Assembly: GCA_964546585.1 (NCBI GenBank)
Contig: CAZJKE010000002.1
Location: 1 to 64,000 of the forward strand
DNA length: 64,000 bases
From: CAZJKE01 sp964546585
Lineage (GTDB): Bacteria; Planctomycetota; Phycisphaerae; Phycisphaerales; SM1A02
Reading direction: 5' to 3'
Part shown: positions 8,942 through 16,715 of the stretch, piece after piece
Layout: each line of letters starts with the position of its first letter
How positions within the stretch are numbered: the stretch's first letter is position 1
Notes under the pieces: model-generated
What the model saw: the letters and a program-made list of their open reading frames with translations, nothing else
The model's database searches: none
Told to the model about the DNA's origin: nothing
Translations under genes and position numbers: made by a program

Positions 8942-8977
8942 GCCATCTTGGGGGGGGCGGGCGAGCGGCGACGGGGA

Positions 8978-8983
8978 TACACT
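8978..8983 (+). promoter_or_regulatory. -10-like TACACT, leaderless start
   Basis: TACACT ends 6 nt before the ATG at 8990. The intervening TGCTGC has no ribosome-binding site. It supports the 8990 start, which opens directly into a signal peptide. Confidence 0.5.
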
Positions 8984-8989
8984 TGCTGC

Positions 8990-10471
8990 ATGCGACGGGT
9001 TGTTGTCTCTCTGTGTGTCGTTGGTTTGGCTGCGACATCGCTTCATGCGGGGTTGTCGGACTTCACTGCTGCTGCCACGCGGCAGTTGCGTGAGGCCACG
9101 CGGTCGGCTCGGAACGGGAGCAACTTGCCCAATCTTCGTTCGCTTCGAAATCTGCGGGATCCGGCGTTGCGTCCCTACTTTTTCCAACTCGCGCAGCACT
9201 CTGACTGGGCCGTGCAGGTGCATGCTGTGTTGGGTTTGGGAGAGTTGGAAGACAATGAGCAACTTGATCCGTGGCTCATTCAGCAGGTATCACCGATTGC
9301 TCGAAACCTGCTGGTCAGCCATGCCCTGGACGAGAAGAAACTCACACTGGAGCAGATGCGAGGGTTGTTGGCGTGGCCGCTGCTTGAGCCGGGATCACGA
9401 CTTCTGTTGGCGGCGGAGTTGCATGAACACGCCGAACCTATCGACCCCGACATTCTGCAGTCGTTGGCCACGAATCCGGACCTGACCATTGCAACATTTG
9501 CGTCGCTGATGATTGATGGTGACGATGGGTATGCGCTTACCGAGGCCACTGATCGGCTCCGCCGTGCCAGTGGTGCGGAGCGAGCGCAGACGCACAGCAG
9601 TACGCTGGTACTCATTCGGCAGCACAGGCCGGATGGGGCGGTCGAGTGGTTGCTGCAGTTGTTGTCGGATGACACCATGCGATTGACCTCTGAGGAGCGG
9701 TACTGGACCATCTATGCGCTCGTCGATGTGGACGCAGACAAGGGGTTCCCGTATTGGGAGAGCGCGGTGCCCGCGGCTCCGACGCGGGAGGAGCAGATTC
9801 GCTGGGCCTTGCTTCTCATGGAAGCGGGTGCTCCCATGGGTGAGGCTGTTGCTGAGCGTTTGCAGATTACGGATGACGAACCGCTCTTGGCCGCGATGCT
9901 TGTCGCTGGTGATGCGGCGTCCCGCAAGGGCGATGATGTGGTCGAGGCGATGGCGGTCTTGGTGGAGACGGAGCACGCGGCCTCGATTGACTGGGCCTTC
10001 CGAGCGGCCGATCGATTGACGGATGAACAGAAGATTGCGTTGTTTACTCGCCTCGCGACGCTGCCGGAGGGTGGTCGCGTGACGCCTCGTCGTGGCCATG
10101 TCGCTACGCAGGCGGTAAGCCGGCTTCTTGAGATCGATCCGGAGGCCGTCTATGCCATGCTGCGAGAGGCTGAAGATGACAGCATGCAGCAGGTGGTACT
10201 GCTCCTTGAACTGCTTCAGAGCGGCGGTGATCGAGCGAGTGTGGAGGCTGAGAAGATTCGCCGAATCGGCTTTGATCGGCCGGACGCTCTGGCGTTGCTT
10301 CTTGCGGCACGGGGGAGTGGTGCGATGAGTGATGCGGACCGACGAAAGTTGGGGATCATTGCCGGCGGCGGGGGGAGAGTTGATGAACCACTGCAAACGC
10401 AGGCAGCGTGGCTCTACCTGCAGCGGATGGGTATGACCGAGAAGGCGTTGGCCGCTGTTTCGGGCGAGTAG
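8990..10471 (+). CDS. secreted alpha-helical repeat (HEAT-like) protein
   Basis: 493 residues. The ATG at 8990 begins MRRVVVSLCVVGLAATSLHA, a textbook Sec signal peptide; a TTG 42 nt upstream would put 14 unlikely residues before it. The mature protein is almost wholly helical with leucine-rich pairs of helices (for example LRPYFFQLAQHSDWAVQVHA, ARNLLVSHALDEKKL), the look of HEAT/armadillo repeats seen in many planctomycete periplasmic proteins. No catalytic motif was seen. It probably acts as a protein-binding scaffold outside the cytoplasm; this is inference. The DegT-like gene starts 5 nt after its stop, so the two are likely cotranscribed. Confidence 0.75.
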   Translation: MRRVVVSLCVVGLAATSLHAGLSDFTAAATRQLREATRSARNGSNLPNLRSLRNLRDPALRPYFFQLAQHSDWAVQVHAVLGLGELEDNEQLDPWLIQQVSPIARNLLVSHALDEKKLTLEQMRGLLAWPLLEPGSRLLLAAELHEHAEPIDPDILQSLATNPDLTIATFASLMIDGDDGYALTEATDRLRRASGAERAQTHSSTLVLIRQHRPDGAVEWLLQLLSDDTMRLTSEERYWTIYALVDVDADKGFPYWESAVPAAPTREEQIRWALLLMEAGAPMGEAVAERLQITDDEPLLAAMLVAGDAASRKGDDVVEAMAVLVETEHAASIDWAFRAADRLTDEQKIALFTRLATLPEGGRVTPRRGHVATQAVSRLLEIDPEAVYAMLREAEDDSMQQVVLLLELLQSGGDRASVEAEKIRRIGFDRPDALALLLAARGSGAMSDADRRKLGIIAGGGGRVDEPLQTQAAWLYLQRMGMTEKALAAVSGE

Positions 10472-10476
10472 TTCAC

Positions 10477-11640
10477 GTGTCCAACCGGATTCCGCTGAGC
10501 CAACCCGACATCACCTACCTTGAGATCGACGCTGCGGCGGCGGCATTGCAGAGTGGCACGCTGGCGCTCGGGCCTCGCACGGCGGCCTTTGAGCAGGCTG
10601 TTGCCGCGAGGGTTGATGCTCGTCATGGCATTGCGGTCAACTCGGCGACCAGTGCCATCCATCTGGTGTTGGAGGCGTTTGGTATCGGACCGGGTGATGA
10701 GGTCATTACTGCCGCGTTTGCGTTTCCTGCGGTTGCGGCGGCCATCCTCCATGTGGGCGCAACGCCCGTCTTTGTCGACTGCGAGGCGCGGTCGCTCAAT
10801 ATCGATGTTGGCGGGATCGATGATTGTGTCACGGAGCGAACAAGTGCGATCATTGCGTCGCATATCTTTGGGAACCCGGTGGGCATTGATGCTGTGGCCT
10901 CTGCCGCCATGCATCATGAGTTGCCATTGATCGAGGATGCAGGCGAGGCGATTGGAAGTTCATTGCGAGGTCGGGCGGCTGGGTCGTTTGGTCGAATCGC
11001 TGTCTTCGCCTTTCATTCAACGACCCAGATCACGGCGGGTGAGGGTGGAGTCATTGTGACGGATGATGAGCACTTGGCACGGCGGTGTCGCCTTGGGCGA
11101 AATCACGGCCTTTCCGGTGATGTGTCGGTGCGGGTTGATGATCTTCACGAGGTGAGGACGGACGAACTGATGAAGTCGCTCGGCCATGGGTTTCGACTGA
11201 GCGAGATTCACGCTGCCATTGGGGAGGTGCAGTTGTCACGTCTGGCAGAGATCTTGCAGAAGCGAAGCGCCATTGCCGAGTGGTATACGCAGCGGCTTGG
11301 CGGTCAGTCCGACCTCATGTGTCCGACCATTGAGCCGGGCGTTGCCATGAGTTGGGATGGATTTGTGGTTCGCTTGAGTGATCGATTTGAGCAATCCCAT
11401 CGGGATGAGATCATCAGGGGGCTCCATCGCCATGAAATCGGGGCGGCGGACTATTTTCAGCCGGTTCCCCATCTTTCCCCGATCGTCGATCGGCTTGGCG
11501 ATTCTGGCCCTTATCCGGTGGCGGAATCCGTCTCGCAGCGGACGATCGCCCTCCCCTTTTTCACGACCTTGTCGGAGCGGGAGGTGGACATAGTCTGCCA
11601 GACGCTCACCTTGATGATGGGCCGCGCGACATTCGCCTGA
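10477..11640 (+). CDS. DegT/DnrJ/EryC1 aminotransferase homologue lacking the PLP lysine
   Basis: 387 residues, normal for the family of PLP-dependent sugar aminotransferases that build amino-sugars for surface glycans. The start is the GTG at 10477, 5 nt after the upstream stop, because the family N-terminus (RIPLSQPDIT) begins there. Seen: G-T-L-A-L-G substrate loop, SATSAIHL, GDEVITAAFAFPAVAAAI, and the PLP-pyridine-binding Asp in LIEDAGEAIGS. The family motif SFH-x-T-K-x-(I/L)-T-T-G-E-G-G reads FHSTTQITAGEGG here: the Schiff-base Lys position is Thr183 (codon ACC). It therefore cannot be a normal transaminase. ColD-type dehydratases replace this Lys by His, so an altered chemistry or a regulatory role is possible. 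The next gene is a Wzy/ligase, consistent with glycan work. Confidence 0.85.
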   Translation: MSNRIPLSQPDITYLEIDAAAAALQSGTLALGPRTAAFEQAVAARVDARHGIAVNSATSAIHLVLEAFGIGPGDEVITAAFAFPAVAAAILHVGATPVFVDCEARSLNIDVGGIDDCVTERTSAIIASHIFGNPVGIDAVASAAMHHELPLIEDAGEAIGSSLRGRAAGSFGRIAVFAFHSTTQITAGEGGVIVTDDEHLARRCRLGRNHGLSGDVSVRVDDLHEVRTDELMKSLGHGFRLSEIHAAIGEVQLSRLAEILQKRSAIAEWYTQRLGGQSDLMCPTIEPGVAMSWDGFVVRLSDRFEQSHRDEIIRGLHRHEIGAADYFQPVPHLSPIVDRLGDSGPYPVAESVSQRTIALPFFTTLSEREVDIVCQTLTLMMGRATFA

Positions 11641-11648
11641 GTTGGCGG

Positions 11649-11654
11649 TATAGT
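11649..11654 (+). promoter_or_regulatory. -10-like TATAGT, leaderless start
   Basis: TATAGT ends 7 nt before the ATG at 11662, 9 nt after the upstream stop codon. No Shine-Dalgarno is present in CGCACCC. This suggests the O-antigen-ligase-like gene has its own leaderless transcript in addition to any read-through. Confidence 0.55.
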
Positions 11655-11661
11655 CGCACCC

Positions 11662-13008
11662 ATGGGCCTGTTTGGCGATGTCCGGAAGCCGGTGACCTGT
11701 CCATCGCAATTGGTATCTGATGCTCGGGAGCAGGATCCGCGGGGCGATCGATTGCATGTGGGGTTTGCGGCCCTGTTCATGTTCTGTCTGCCGATTGACA
11801 CGGCACCGGCATCGATTTCTTGGGGCATGCTTGCTGGCCTTCTGACGCTACGGTTGTTGTTGCACGGTGCGGTGAGGCGGTCGCTTTCGCCGTTGCTTCG
11901 ATCATGGACCTGCTGGGCGATTGCGTTGTGGGCCGCGTGGACCATCTTGACCATCGCCTGGTCAACTGACCCGGTGACGGGGTGGGACCACGCTGGCGCC
12001 TTACGGATGATCCTGCTGCCCGCGTTGCTCTTCCCGGTTCTGACGCGGTGGCGGATCCTGTTGGGGGCGTTGTTGGCGGGCGTCGCATTGCAGGGGTTGA
12101 TGCAGGTCGGAGAATTGGTGCTGGCCTTCTCTTCTGGTGCGTCGCTGACGCGGCCTAGCGGCCTGATGGATCATCCGGGGCTTTCGGCGATGTTCATGGG
12201 AACGGCGGCGGTCATTTGGCTCTCGATATTGGTCACAAGCCAACGGATTCGCTGGTATCTGCTTGTCGGTCTTGTCCTGGCAGTATTCGGGGTCGTCGTG
12301 GCGCAAGGCCGGGGCATCTGGATTGGTTGCCTGCTCGCGGTCCTGGTGGTGATCTGGCAGAGTATTGCGAGCAAACGAGTGCCTGCCCGCCGATTGATCG
12401 CCATACTGATATGTGCTGCGGTGTTCGCGGGTGGGGCGGGTCTTCTTGTTGGCAAGTCGGCGAGGATGCGCCTTTCGGACATCCCTGCCTCGATCACCGG
12501 GTTCTTCAATGGAAACGCAAACACCGGTGGCGAATACCGGCTGACCTGGTGGCGAGGTGCGTTGGACGCAAGTGTTGAGGGCCCGGCGGTCTTCGTTTTC
12601 GGCCGGGGTCTCGGAAGCACGACCACCGTCGACTTTGCAGTGAAAGGTTCGAGGATTCCGAGCCGGACCAGCCACCCCCACAACGTTCTTGTACAGAGCC
12701 TCTATGAGGGCGGGCTTATCGGGTTGGTGTTGTTTCTCTTCCTGCTCTGGCGGATTGCGTGGGGTGATGGGGGCCGACGGGAGGTGGTGAGCAGCATTGC
12801 CATACCCGCTCTTGTTGTGCTGTGGGTAGGTGCGGGCATGTTCGAAGGCCTGCAGAACAGCGGAGGCCAACTGGCAGTCCTGATGCTCGCTGCGAGTTTT
12901 TCCGTCGCCCTCGGCTTGGTCAATCCACGCTTGCAAACAGTCGGCTCTTCGCGACCTCGATCTCGCAAAGGGGTTGCGGTGGGAGTTGTCGAGCCAGTTG
13001 CCGAATAG
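11662..13008 (+). CDS. O-antigen ligase / polymerase-like (Wzy_C) membrane protein
   Basis: 448 residues, about ten to twelve hydrophobic segments. The Wzy_C/WaaL signature is seen in the long periplasmic loop: VVAQGRGIWIG before it and SRTSHPHNVLVQSLYEGG after it; the HPHN motif is the conserved His region of O-antigen ligases. Such proteins join undecaprenyl-linked glycans to lipid A core or polymerise them at the periplasmic face. The N-terminal cytoplasmic stretch of about 30 residues is unusual but precedes a good hydrophobic segment. Ligase and polymerase cannot be told apart by sequence alone. The last 89 nt overlap the 3' end of the convergent FliF-like gene. Confidence 0.88.
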   Translation: MGLFGDVRKPVTCPSQLVSDAREQDPRGDRLHVGFAALFMFCLPIDTAPASISWGMLAGLLTLRLLLHGAVRRSLSPLLRSWTCWAIALWAAWTILTIAWSTDPVTGWDHAGALRMILLPALLFPVLTRWRILLGALLAGVALQGLMQVGELVLAFSSGASLTRPSGLMDHPGLSAMFMGTAAVIWLSILVTSQRIRWYLLVGLVLAVFGVVVAQGRGIWIGCLLAVLVVIWQSIASKRVPARRLIAILICAAVFAGGAGLLVGKSARMRLSDIPASITGFFNGNANTGGEYRLTWWRGALDASVEGPAVFVFGRGLGSTTTVDFAVKGSRIPSRTSHPHNVLVQSLYEGGLIGLVLFLFLLWRIAWGDGGRREVVSSIAIPALVVLWVGAGMFEGLQNSGGQLAVLMLAASFSVALGLVNPRLQTVGSSRPRSRKGVAVGVVEPVAE

Positions 13009-14404
13009 ACCGGGATCGCCGCGGCGGCATTGAACCAAGCACGCTGCGAATGTGATGCCGGTCAAGACCTTGGATGGCGGTCGCTACTTCGTTGTCCTCC
13101 ATGCCGACCACGGATGTTCGGAGAGCCCGCCGATCGACTGCGCGGGGAACTTCGACGGTGGGCAGTTCGTTGTCGGCGTTGTCGGCGGTGTCGGCGTTCT
13201 TGACGATGGCCCGCAGCACATCCATCCGGCGATGTCGGGGCATGGATTCCAGCATGCCGCGGGCGCGGTCATGTGTCATGCGGAGGAGTCGCGTTGCTGA
13301 TTTGGAGGGGCTGATCAATTGTGGTTGTGCCGCCGCGGTGCTGGTGCTGCGGCGCCGGGCCACGCTCCAGCCGGAGAGAAGAATTGCCGCAAGTGCCAGA
13401 AGTAACGCGATCTGTTGCATGTCCGGTCCGGTGTCGGCTGCTGCGTGGGCCTTGCCACTGGTTGGTGCCAGTCGAAGCGTGATTCGAGGAGTTTCTTCTG
13501 TGGCGGTGGCGAGTATCGCATGTCGGATCGAGCGAAACGCTGCTGTTGCATCTTTTTCGGCAACCCAGGATCGAGGAAGTGTGACGGTAACGGCCCATCG
13601 TTGTGCCGCCGGGTTTCGCCAGGGAATGAACACGCCCTGTCCACCTGCGATCTCCCGCCGAATGTCGATGGATGAGGGGGGGAGACCCAGCGACTGTATG
13701 AGGGTCGTGGCGAGATGCTCCTGTTCATCAGGATGCTCTGGCGGTAGTTCAACCCGGCTGCAGACATGACCGTTGCGAGCGTCCACAACCTCCACGTCTC
13801 TGGCTTCGAGACCGCCGGTCGCCCCTGCCACCAAATGGGCGATGGCGTTGACAAGCGTTGGGGGGACCGCATTTCGCGTCGGTGTAATCACGACGCTCGC
13901 GGTAGGCACTGTGCGCGATTGCCCGAGGCCGCTTCGTGGATCAGCTTCTGATACCACGACCGATGCGGATTCGATTCCGGCCATGTCTTCGATCATTGCG
14001 GCAAGTTCTCGATGTCTGGCCTTGCGTGCTTGCTCCCGTTGTTGGGTGCCGGTCATCCAGAATTCGCTGCCAAAGACGCCGCCTCGCTCGGGTTCCCCAG
14101 GATCAGCCTCACCGGGCCCCTGCTCGGCGAGTATTCCCTGCAGCGGCGGCGCAGCGACAGGTGCCTCGGGCGTGGGTTGCCGGGTCATGGCCCAGACGGC
14201 TGCAATCAGGGCGACGAAGACAGCGCCCCCCCCTATCCGTCGAAGCGTAATTCCTGACGATCGTTGCGTTTCTGCCGCAGTCCGTTGCCGCGAAACCTGA
14301 TCCAGGTTGCCTGCCAGAGGTCTCCTCTCTGCCCTCGCCACACGAGCGGGGGCGTGGTGTGCCGCGGCGCATCCATGCGCCACATGCCAACCACCTTTTT
14401 TCAT
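12920..14404 (-). CDS. FliF/YscJ-like ring protein with fused FliG-like C-terminus
   Basis: 494 residues. FliF forms the flagellar MS ring in the inner membrane. Seen: a 55-residue basic N-terminus, TM1 (about 57-73), then a FliF/YscJ ring-building region: ELAAMIEDMAGIESASVVVS (133-152), TASVVITPTRNAVPPTLVNA (168-187), HLVAGATGGLEARDVEVVDA (190-209). These match the FliF pattern 'ELARTIesLdgVrsARVhl... ASVvl... ivhLVAssVpGL...VtVvD'. TM2 is at about 329-349. The cytoplasmic tail (426-494) reads like FliG's C-terminal domain: MEDNEVATAIQGLDRHHIRS, then SMPPRRSRSI and EIEVAKSRL. The first ring-building domain expected after TM1 is missing. It is last in a four-gene operon and starts by ATGA overlap with the previous gene. 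No other flagellar gene is present. The assignment is by motif reading. Confidence 0.6.
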   Translation of the reverse strand: MKKGGWHVAHGCAAAHHAPARVARAERRPLAGNLDQVSRQRTAAETQRSSGITLRRIGGGAVFVALIAAVWAMTRQPTPEAPVAAPPLQGILAEQGPGEADPGEPERGGVFGSEFWMTGTQQREQARKARHRELAAMIEDMAGIESASVVVSEADPRSGLGQSRTVPTASVVITPTRNAVPPTLVNAIAHLVAGATGGLEARDVEVVDARNGHVCSRVELPPEHPDEQEHLATTLIQSLGLPPSSIDIRREIAGGQGVFIPWRNPAAQRWAVTVTLPRSWVAEKDATAAFRSIRHAILATATEETPRITLRLAPTSGKAHAAADTGPDMQQIALLLALAAILLSGWSVARRRSTSTAAAQPQLISPSKSATRLLRMTHDRARGMLESMPRHRRMDVLRAIVKNADTADNADNELPTVEVPRAVDRRALRTSVVGMEDNEVATAIQGLDRHHIRSVLGSMPPRRSRSIRQLARQLPPQPLCEIEVAKSRLFASVD

Positions 14405-15375
14405 CGGCGCGTTGGCGGGGGGCCACTGTCAGTTTTTGTCCCCTTTTTTCCTCGCTGACTGCCTCGGCGAAGGCTCAAGATCATGGCCAGACCCGCTGCA
14501 ATCATCAGGGCAGTCCAGATCACGCTCAACAGTGATCTAGGTTCGTTGGTCGCTTCGTCCAATTCGCGGGCCTCGCCCAAGTCGCCGGAGGGCCAGCCGA
14601 TCGGCGTTGCCGTCACTCGCCCGCGCCGCTCGACGCCGAGGAGGAGGAACCCGCGTTGGGTTGGCAACACGGCCCATCGTCCCGGCGGGGTAGGCCAAGC
14701 GGTGAGGTCAACGCCGCCGTCCTGCTGCAAGGCGATCAGTCTGGTGGTGTTGTCTTGTTCCATGAGCAGCACTGGCCAGGCATCTCGAATCACAAGGTCG
14801 CGGAGATGACCTTCCACGGCGTATTGGCCGCCGGCAGTCCAAGCATCGTCATTCCAATGCCAGAGACGCACGCCACCGACAACCTCCTCGGCCACAATGG
14901 GTGCACCTGCCAGCGTGTTCAGGTGCGCAGTTCCGAACACAGGCGGCGTGGGAAAGTCGCTCCACTGGCCACCCTTGAGTACTTGCAGATGGAGTCCTTC
15001 TTCGAAGGTCGCCACGACGAGATTGCCGTCGAGTGTGGTCAGGTCGATCCCGCCATTCCCCACCGCGATCGTTGCCACCATGCGACTGCGAGGCGCCGTG
15101 GTGCCGCCGAGGCGGAGTAGATACATGTCGGCTGCACCATCGTGCATGTCTGCGAACCACAGTTGGTTGCCTGCAGAGGTCATTGCGGCGGGGCGATGTT
15201 CGAGCGGCATGATGGCGGTCCATGCCTCTTCGCCGATCAGAGCGGAAAGTGCATGCGGCGGGCCGGATTCTCCTGGTGGGTAGTCATTGACAAAGTACAC
15301 CCCGTTTCGAGATGTGGTCGCCGACAGCGGTAGTGGCGCTGCCGCTATCGCAGCCAAGAGCAGGTGTGCGATCAC
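14401..15375 (-). CDS. secreted, C-terminally membrane-anchored beta-repeat protein
   Basis: 324 residues, no recognised family. I place the start at the GTG at 15375, which overlaps the TGA of the upstream gene (GTGA) and opens straight into a signal peptide (VIAHLLLAAIAAAPLPLSA). The frame runs open further upstream, but that part is antisense-like and overlaps the lipoprotein gene. The mature region has repeated Trp/Gly beta strands (LWFADMHDGAADMYLLRL, GNLVVATFEEGLHLQVL, VRLWHWNDDAW), suggesting a beta-propeller. A C-terminal TM (SVIWTALMIAAGLAMIL) with a following basic tail anchors it. Its stop overlaps the FliF-like start (ATGA), so the two are translationally coupled. Confidence 0.7.
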   Translation of the reverse strand: MIAHLLLAAIAAAPLPLSATTSRNGVYFVNDYPPGESGPPHALSALIGEEAWTAIMPLEHRPAAMTSAGNQLWFADMHDGAADMYLLRLGGTTAPRSRMVATIAVGNGGIDLTTLDGNLVVATFEEGLHLQVLKGGQWSDFPTPPVFGTAHLNTLAGAPIVAEEVVGGVRLWHWNDDAWTAGGQYAVEGHLRDLVIRDAWPVLLMEQDNTTRLIALQQDGGVDLTAWPTPPGRWAVLPTQRGFLLLGVERRGRVTATPIGWPSGDLGEARELDEATNEPRSLLSVIWTALMIAAGLAMILSLRRGSQRGKKGTKTDSGPPPTRR

Positions 15376-16145
15376 GGCGATGGTCCGTGCACTCTTGTGG
15401 GGCGGAGTGCTGATCGCAGAAATGCCAGGTCGAACACGCGATCCATTGGTTCTTCGCTCGTGTCGGTGGAGAGTCTTCCGAAGGCTATCTTGACCTCTTC
15501 GCCCTCGCGGTCGTCCCGGCTGATGTCGATGAGCCCACTTGTCACGGGCCAATGCAATGAGAGGGAGTTGGGTACTTCTACCTGAATACTTCTGCGATGG
15601 GTCGCGATCAGTCGGTGGTCGCCGTCGGTCAGCGTGACTCTCGCAAGTCTTCCCTCTCGCCATGTCGCCTGCCATGTGCGGCCGCGACCGTCAAGCATGG
15701 TCAGTGGGTTGCTACCGGATTCCGTTCCCTGGGGCAGCGGCGCCAGACCAAGCAGGACGAGTCCATCACGCGTGTCGGACACGATGTCATCGAGGTAGGG
15801 ATCATCCATGTCGATGTGGAGCACCGTCTCATCACCGGCCATGTCGAAGAACCAGTGGTGGTGTTCATCTCCGCCGAACCAGTACAGAGGTTCTCCCAGT
15901 TTCGAAATCCTGAACGACAAGGACCGGCCATCTCGCCAAAAATCCAGATCGCCCTGTTCGCGGTGATTGCCATCGTCATCCCGCCATCGCAATTCAATGG
16001 CGCCGCGGCCTGCAAGCGATGTGAGTTGTGCGGTTCGGGCTGTTTCCGCTTCACGAATCTCGGCCAGAGACGTTGTGTCCTGCTCTTCTACTCGCTGTGC
16101 CGAGCATGCGGCAAGCAGGAGTGAGAGCCAGGCCATCCACCGCAT
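15372..16145 (-). CDS. putative lipoprotein (LolA/LolB-fold-like)
   Basis: 257 residues. The N-terminus MRWMAWLSLLLAACSAQ is a lipoprotein signal with lipobox L-A-A-C, the acylated Cys being residue 14. What follows (LAGRGAIELRWRDDDGNHRE, GDLDFWRDGRSLSFRISKLG, GEPLYWFGG) reads like the half-barrel of LolB/LppX-type outer-membrane lipoprotein carriers, a resemblance only. It may help lipoprotein or glycan transport at the envelope. The start ATG shares one base with the upstream stop (TGATG), and its own stop overlaps the next gene's GTG. Confidence 0.7.
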   Translation of the reverse strand: MRWMAWLSLLLAACSAQRVEEQDTTSLAEIREAETARTAQLTSLAGRGAIELRWRDDDGNHREQGDLDFWRDGRSLSFRISKLGEPLYWFGGDEHHHWFFDMAGDETVLHIDMDDPYLDDIVSDTRDGLVLLGLAPLPQGTESGSNPLTMLDGRGRTWQATWREGRLARVTLTDGDHRLIATHRRSIQVEVPNSLSLHWPVTSGLIDISRDDREGEEVKIAFGRLSTDTSEEPMDRVFDLAFLRSALRPTRVHGPSP

Positions 16146-16675
16146 CAGATCTCTCCCTGCAGGATCTCGCCAAGTTGATCGGCCAATTCGACGATCTCGT
16201 CTTCGCCGATCCCCGGGTTTGCTACCGCCATGGCATCGCCGTCGATACCGCGGAATTGAAGCAGCCAGGTCTCGCCATCCTCAGTGGTTTCGCGGCCAAC
16301 GAGTTTGAGTTTGCGTTTTCTCATCAGCGCCAGGGCGAGGATGTACCTGAAGGCGATGCGGCGGGGTCGTTCATCGCCTGCCAGCCGCTCGAAGAGGTCG
16401 ACCAACACTGTGTCATCGATAACGATTCCCGGTTTCCGATCCGCCTCGGGGACGATGTATCGCCAGTAACTGAACAGCCGCGGTGGTCGAGCACCCCCTT
16501 CCCATGCCTCGATCGAGTAGTCCAGACGATCGAAGCCTTCATCTTCACCATCTTCCTCCACGCATCGCTCACACAGGGCCGCCATGGCCGGGAGGCCGGG
16601 CTCCAGGGGTTGATCGGTGGCCTGGCAGTGACCGCTCGGGTGTGAGACGCCGTGTGTGTGGCCAAAGCGAGACAT
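16145..16675 (-). CDS. conserved hypothetical protein with N-terminal CxxC
   Basis: 176 residues, no signal peptide or TM; likely cytosolic. The first 45 residues are His/Cys-containing (HTHGVSH, CERC), a possible half zinc site. The middle (PPRLFSYWRYIVPEADRKPG, then LVDLFERLAGDERPRRIAFR) is conserved-looking and helical, and the C-terminus is acidic. Function not recognised. It is the first gene of the four-gene minus-strand operon and is divergent from cdaA, with a TAGGAT -10-like hexamer 7 nt upstream. Confidence 0.7.
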   Translation of the reverse strand: MSRFGHTHGVSHPSGHCQATDQPLEPGLPAMAALCERCVEEDGEDEGFDRLDYSIEAWEGGARPPRLFSYWRYIVPEADRKPGIVIDDTVLVDLFERLAGDERPRRIAFRYILALALMRKRKLKLVGRETTEDGETWLLQFRGIDGDAMAVANPGIGEDEIVELADQLGEILQGEI

Positions 16676-16682
16676 GCAGGAG

Positions 16683-16688
16683 ATCCTA
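16683..16688 (-). promoter_or_regulatory. -10-like TAGGAT, leaderless start (minus strand)
   Basis: On the minus strand TAGGAT ends 7 nt before the ATG at 16675. It faces away from the cdaA promoter 12 bp to the right, so the 40-bp intergenic region holds two divergent -10 elements. Confidence 0.5.
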
Positions 16689-16699
16689 CGCGATCGGCG

Positions 16700-16705
16700 T
16701 ATACT
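16700..16705 (+). promoter_or_regulatory. -10-like TATACT upstream of cdaA
   Basis: TATACT ends 10 nt before the cdaA ATG at 16716. The spacer TTGAGTACCA lacks a good Shine-Dalgarno, so the transcript would be leaderless or have a leader of a few bases. Confidence 0.5.
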
Positions 16706-16715
16706 TTGAGTACCA

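Noticed and set aside
9395..10396. 333-codon minus-strand open frame opposite the helical-repeat gene
   Set aside because: Shadow frame with Arg/Gln bias; no motifs or start signals.
12001..13065. 354-codon minus-strand open frame opposite the O-antigen ligase
   Set aside because: Very rich in Arg/Gln/His/Pro, a shadow of hydrophobic TM codons; no plausible protein fold.
14401..15675. 424-residue version of the beta-repeat protein
   Set aside because: The first 100 codons overlap the lipoprotein gene and read as a basic shadow; the GTG at 15375 gives a signal peptide and a GTGA overlap.
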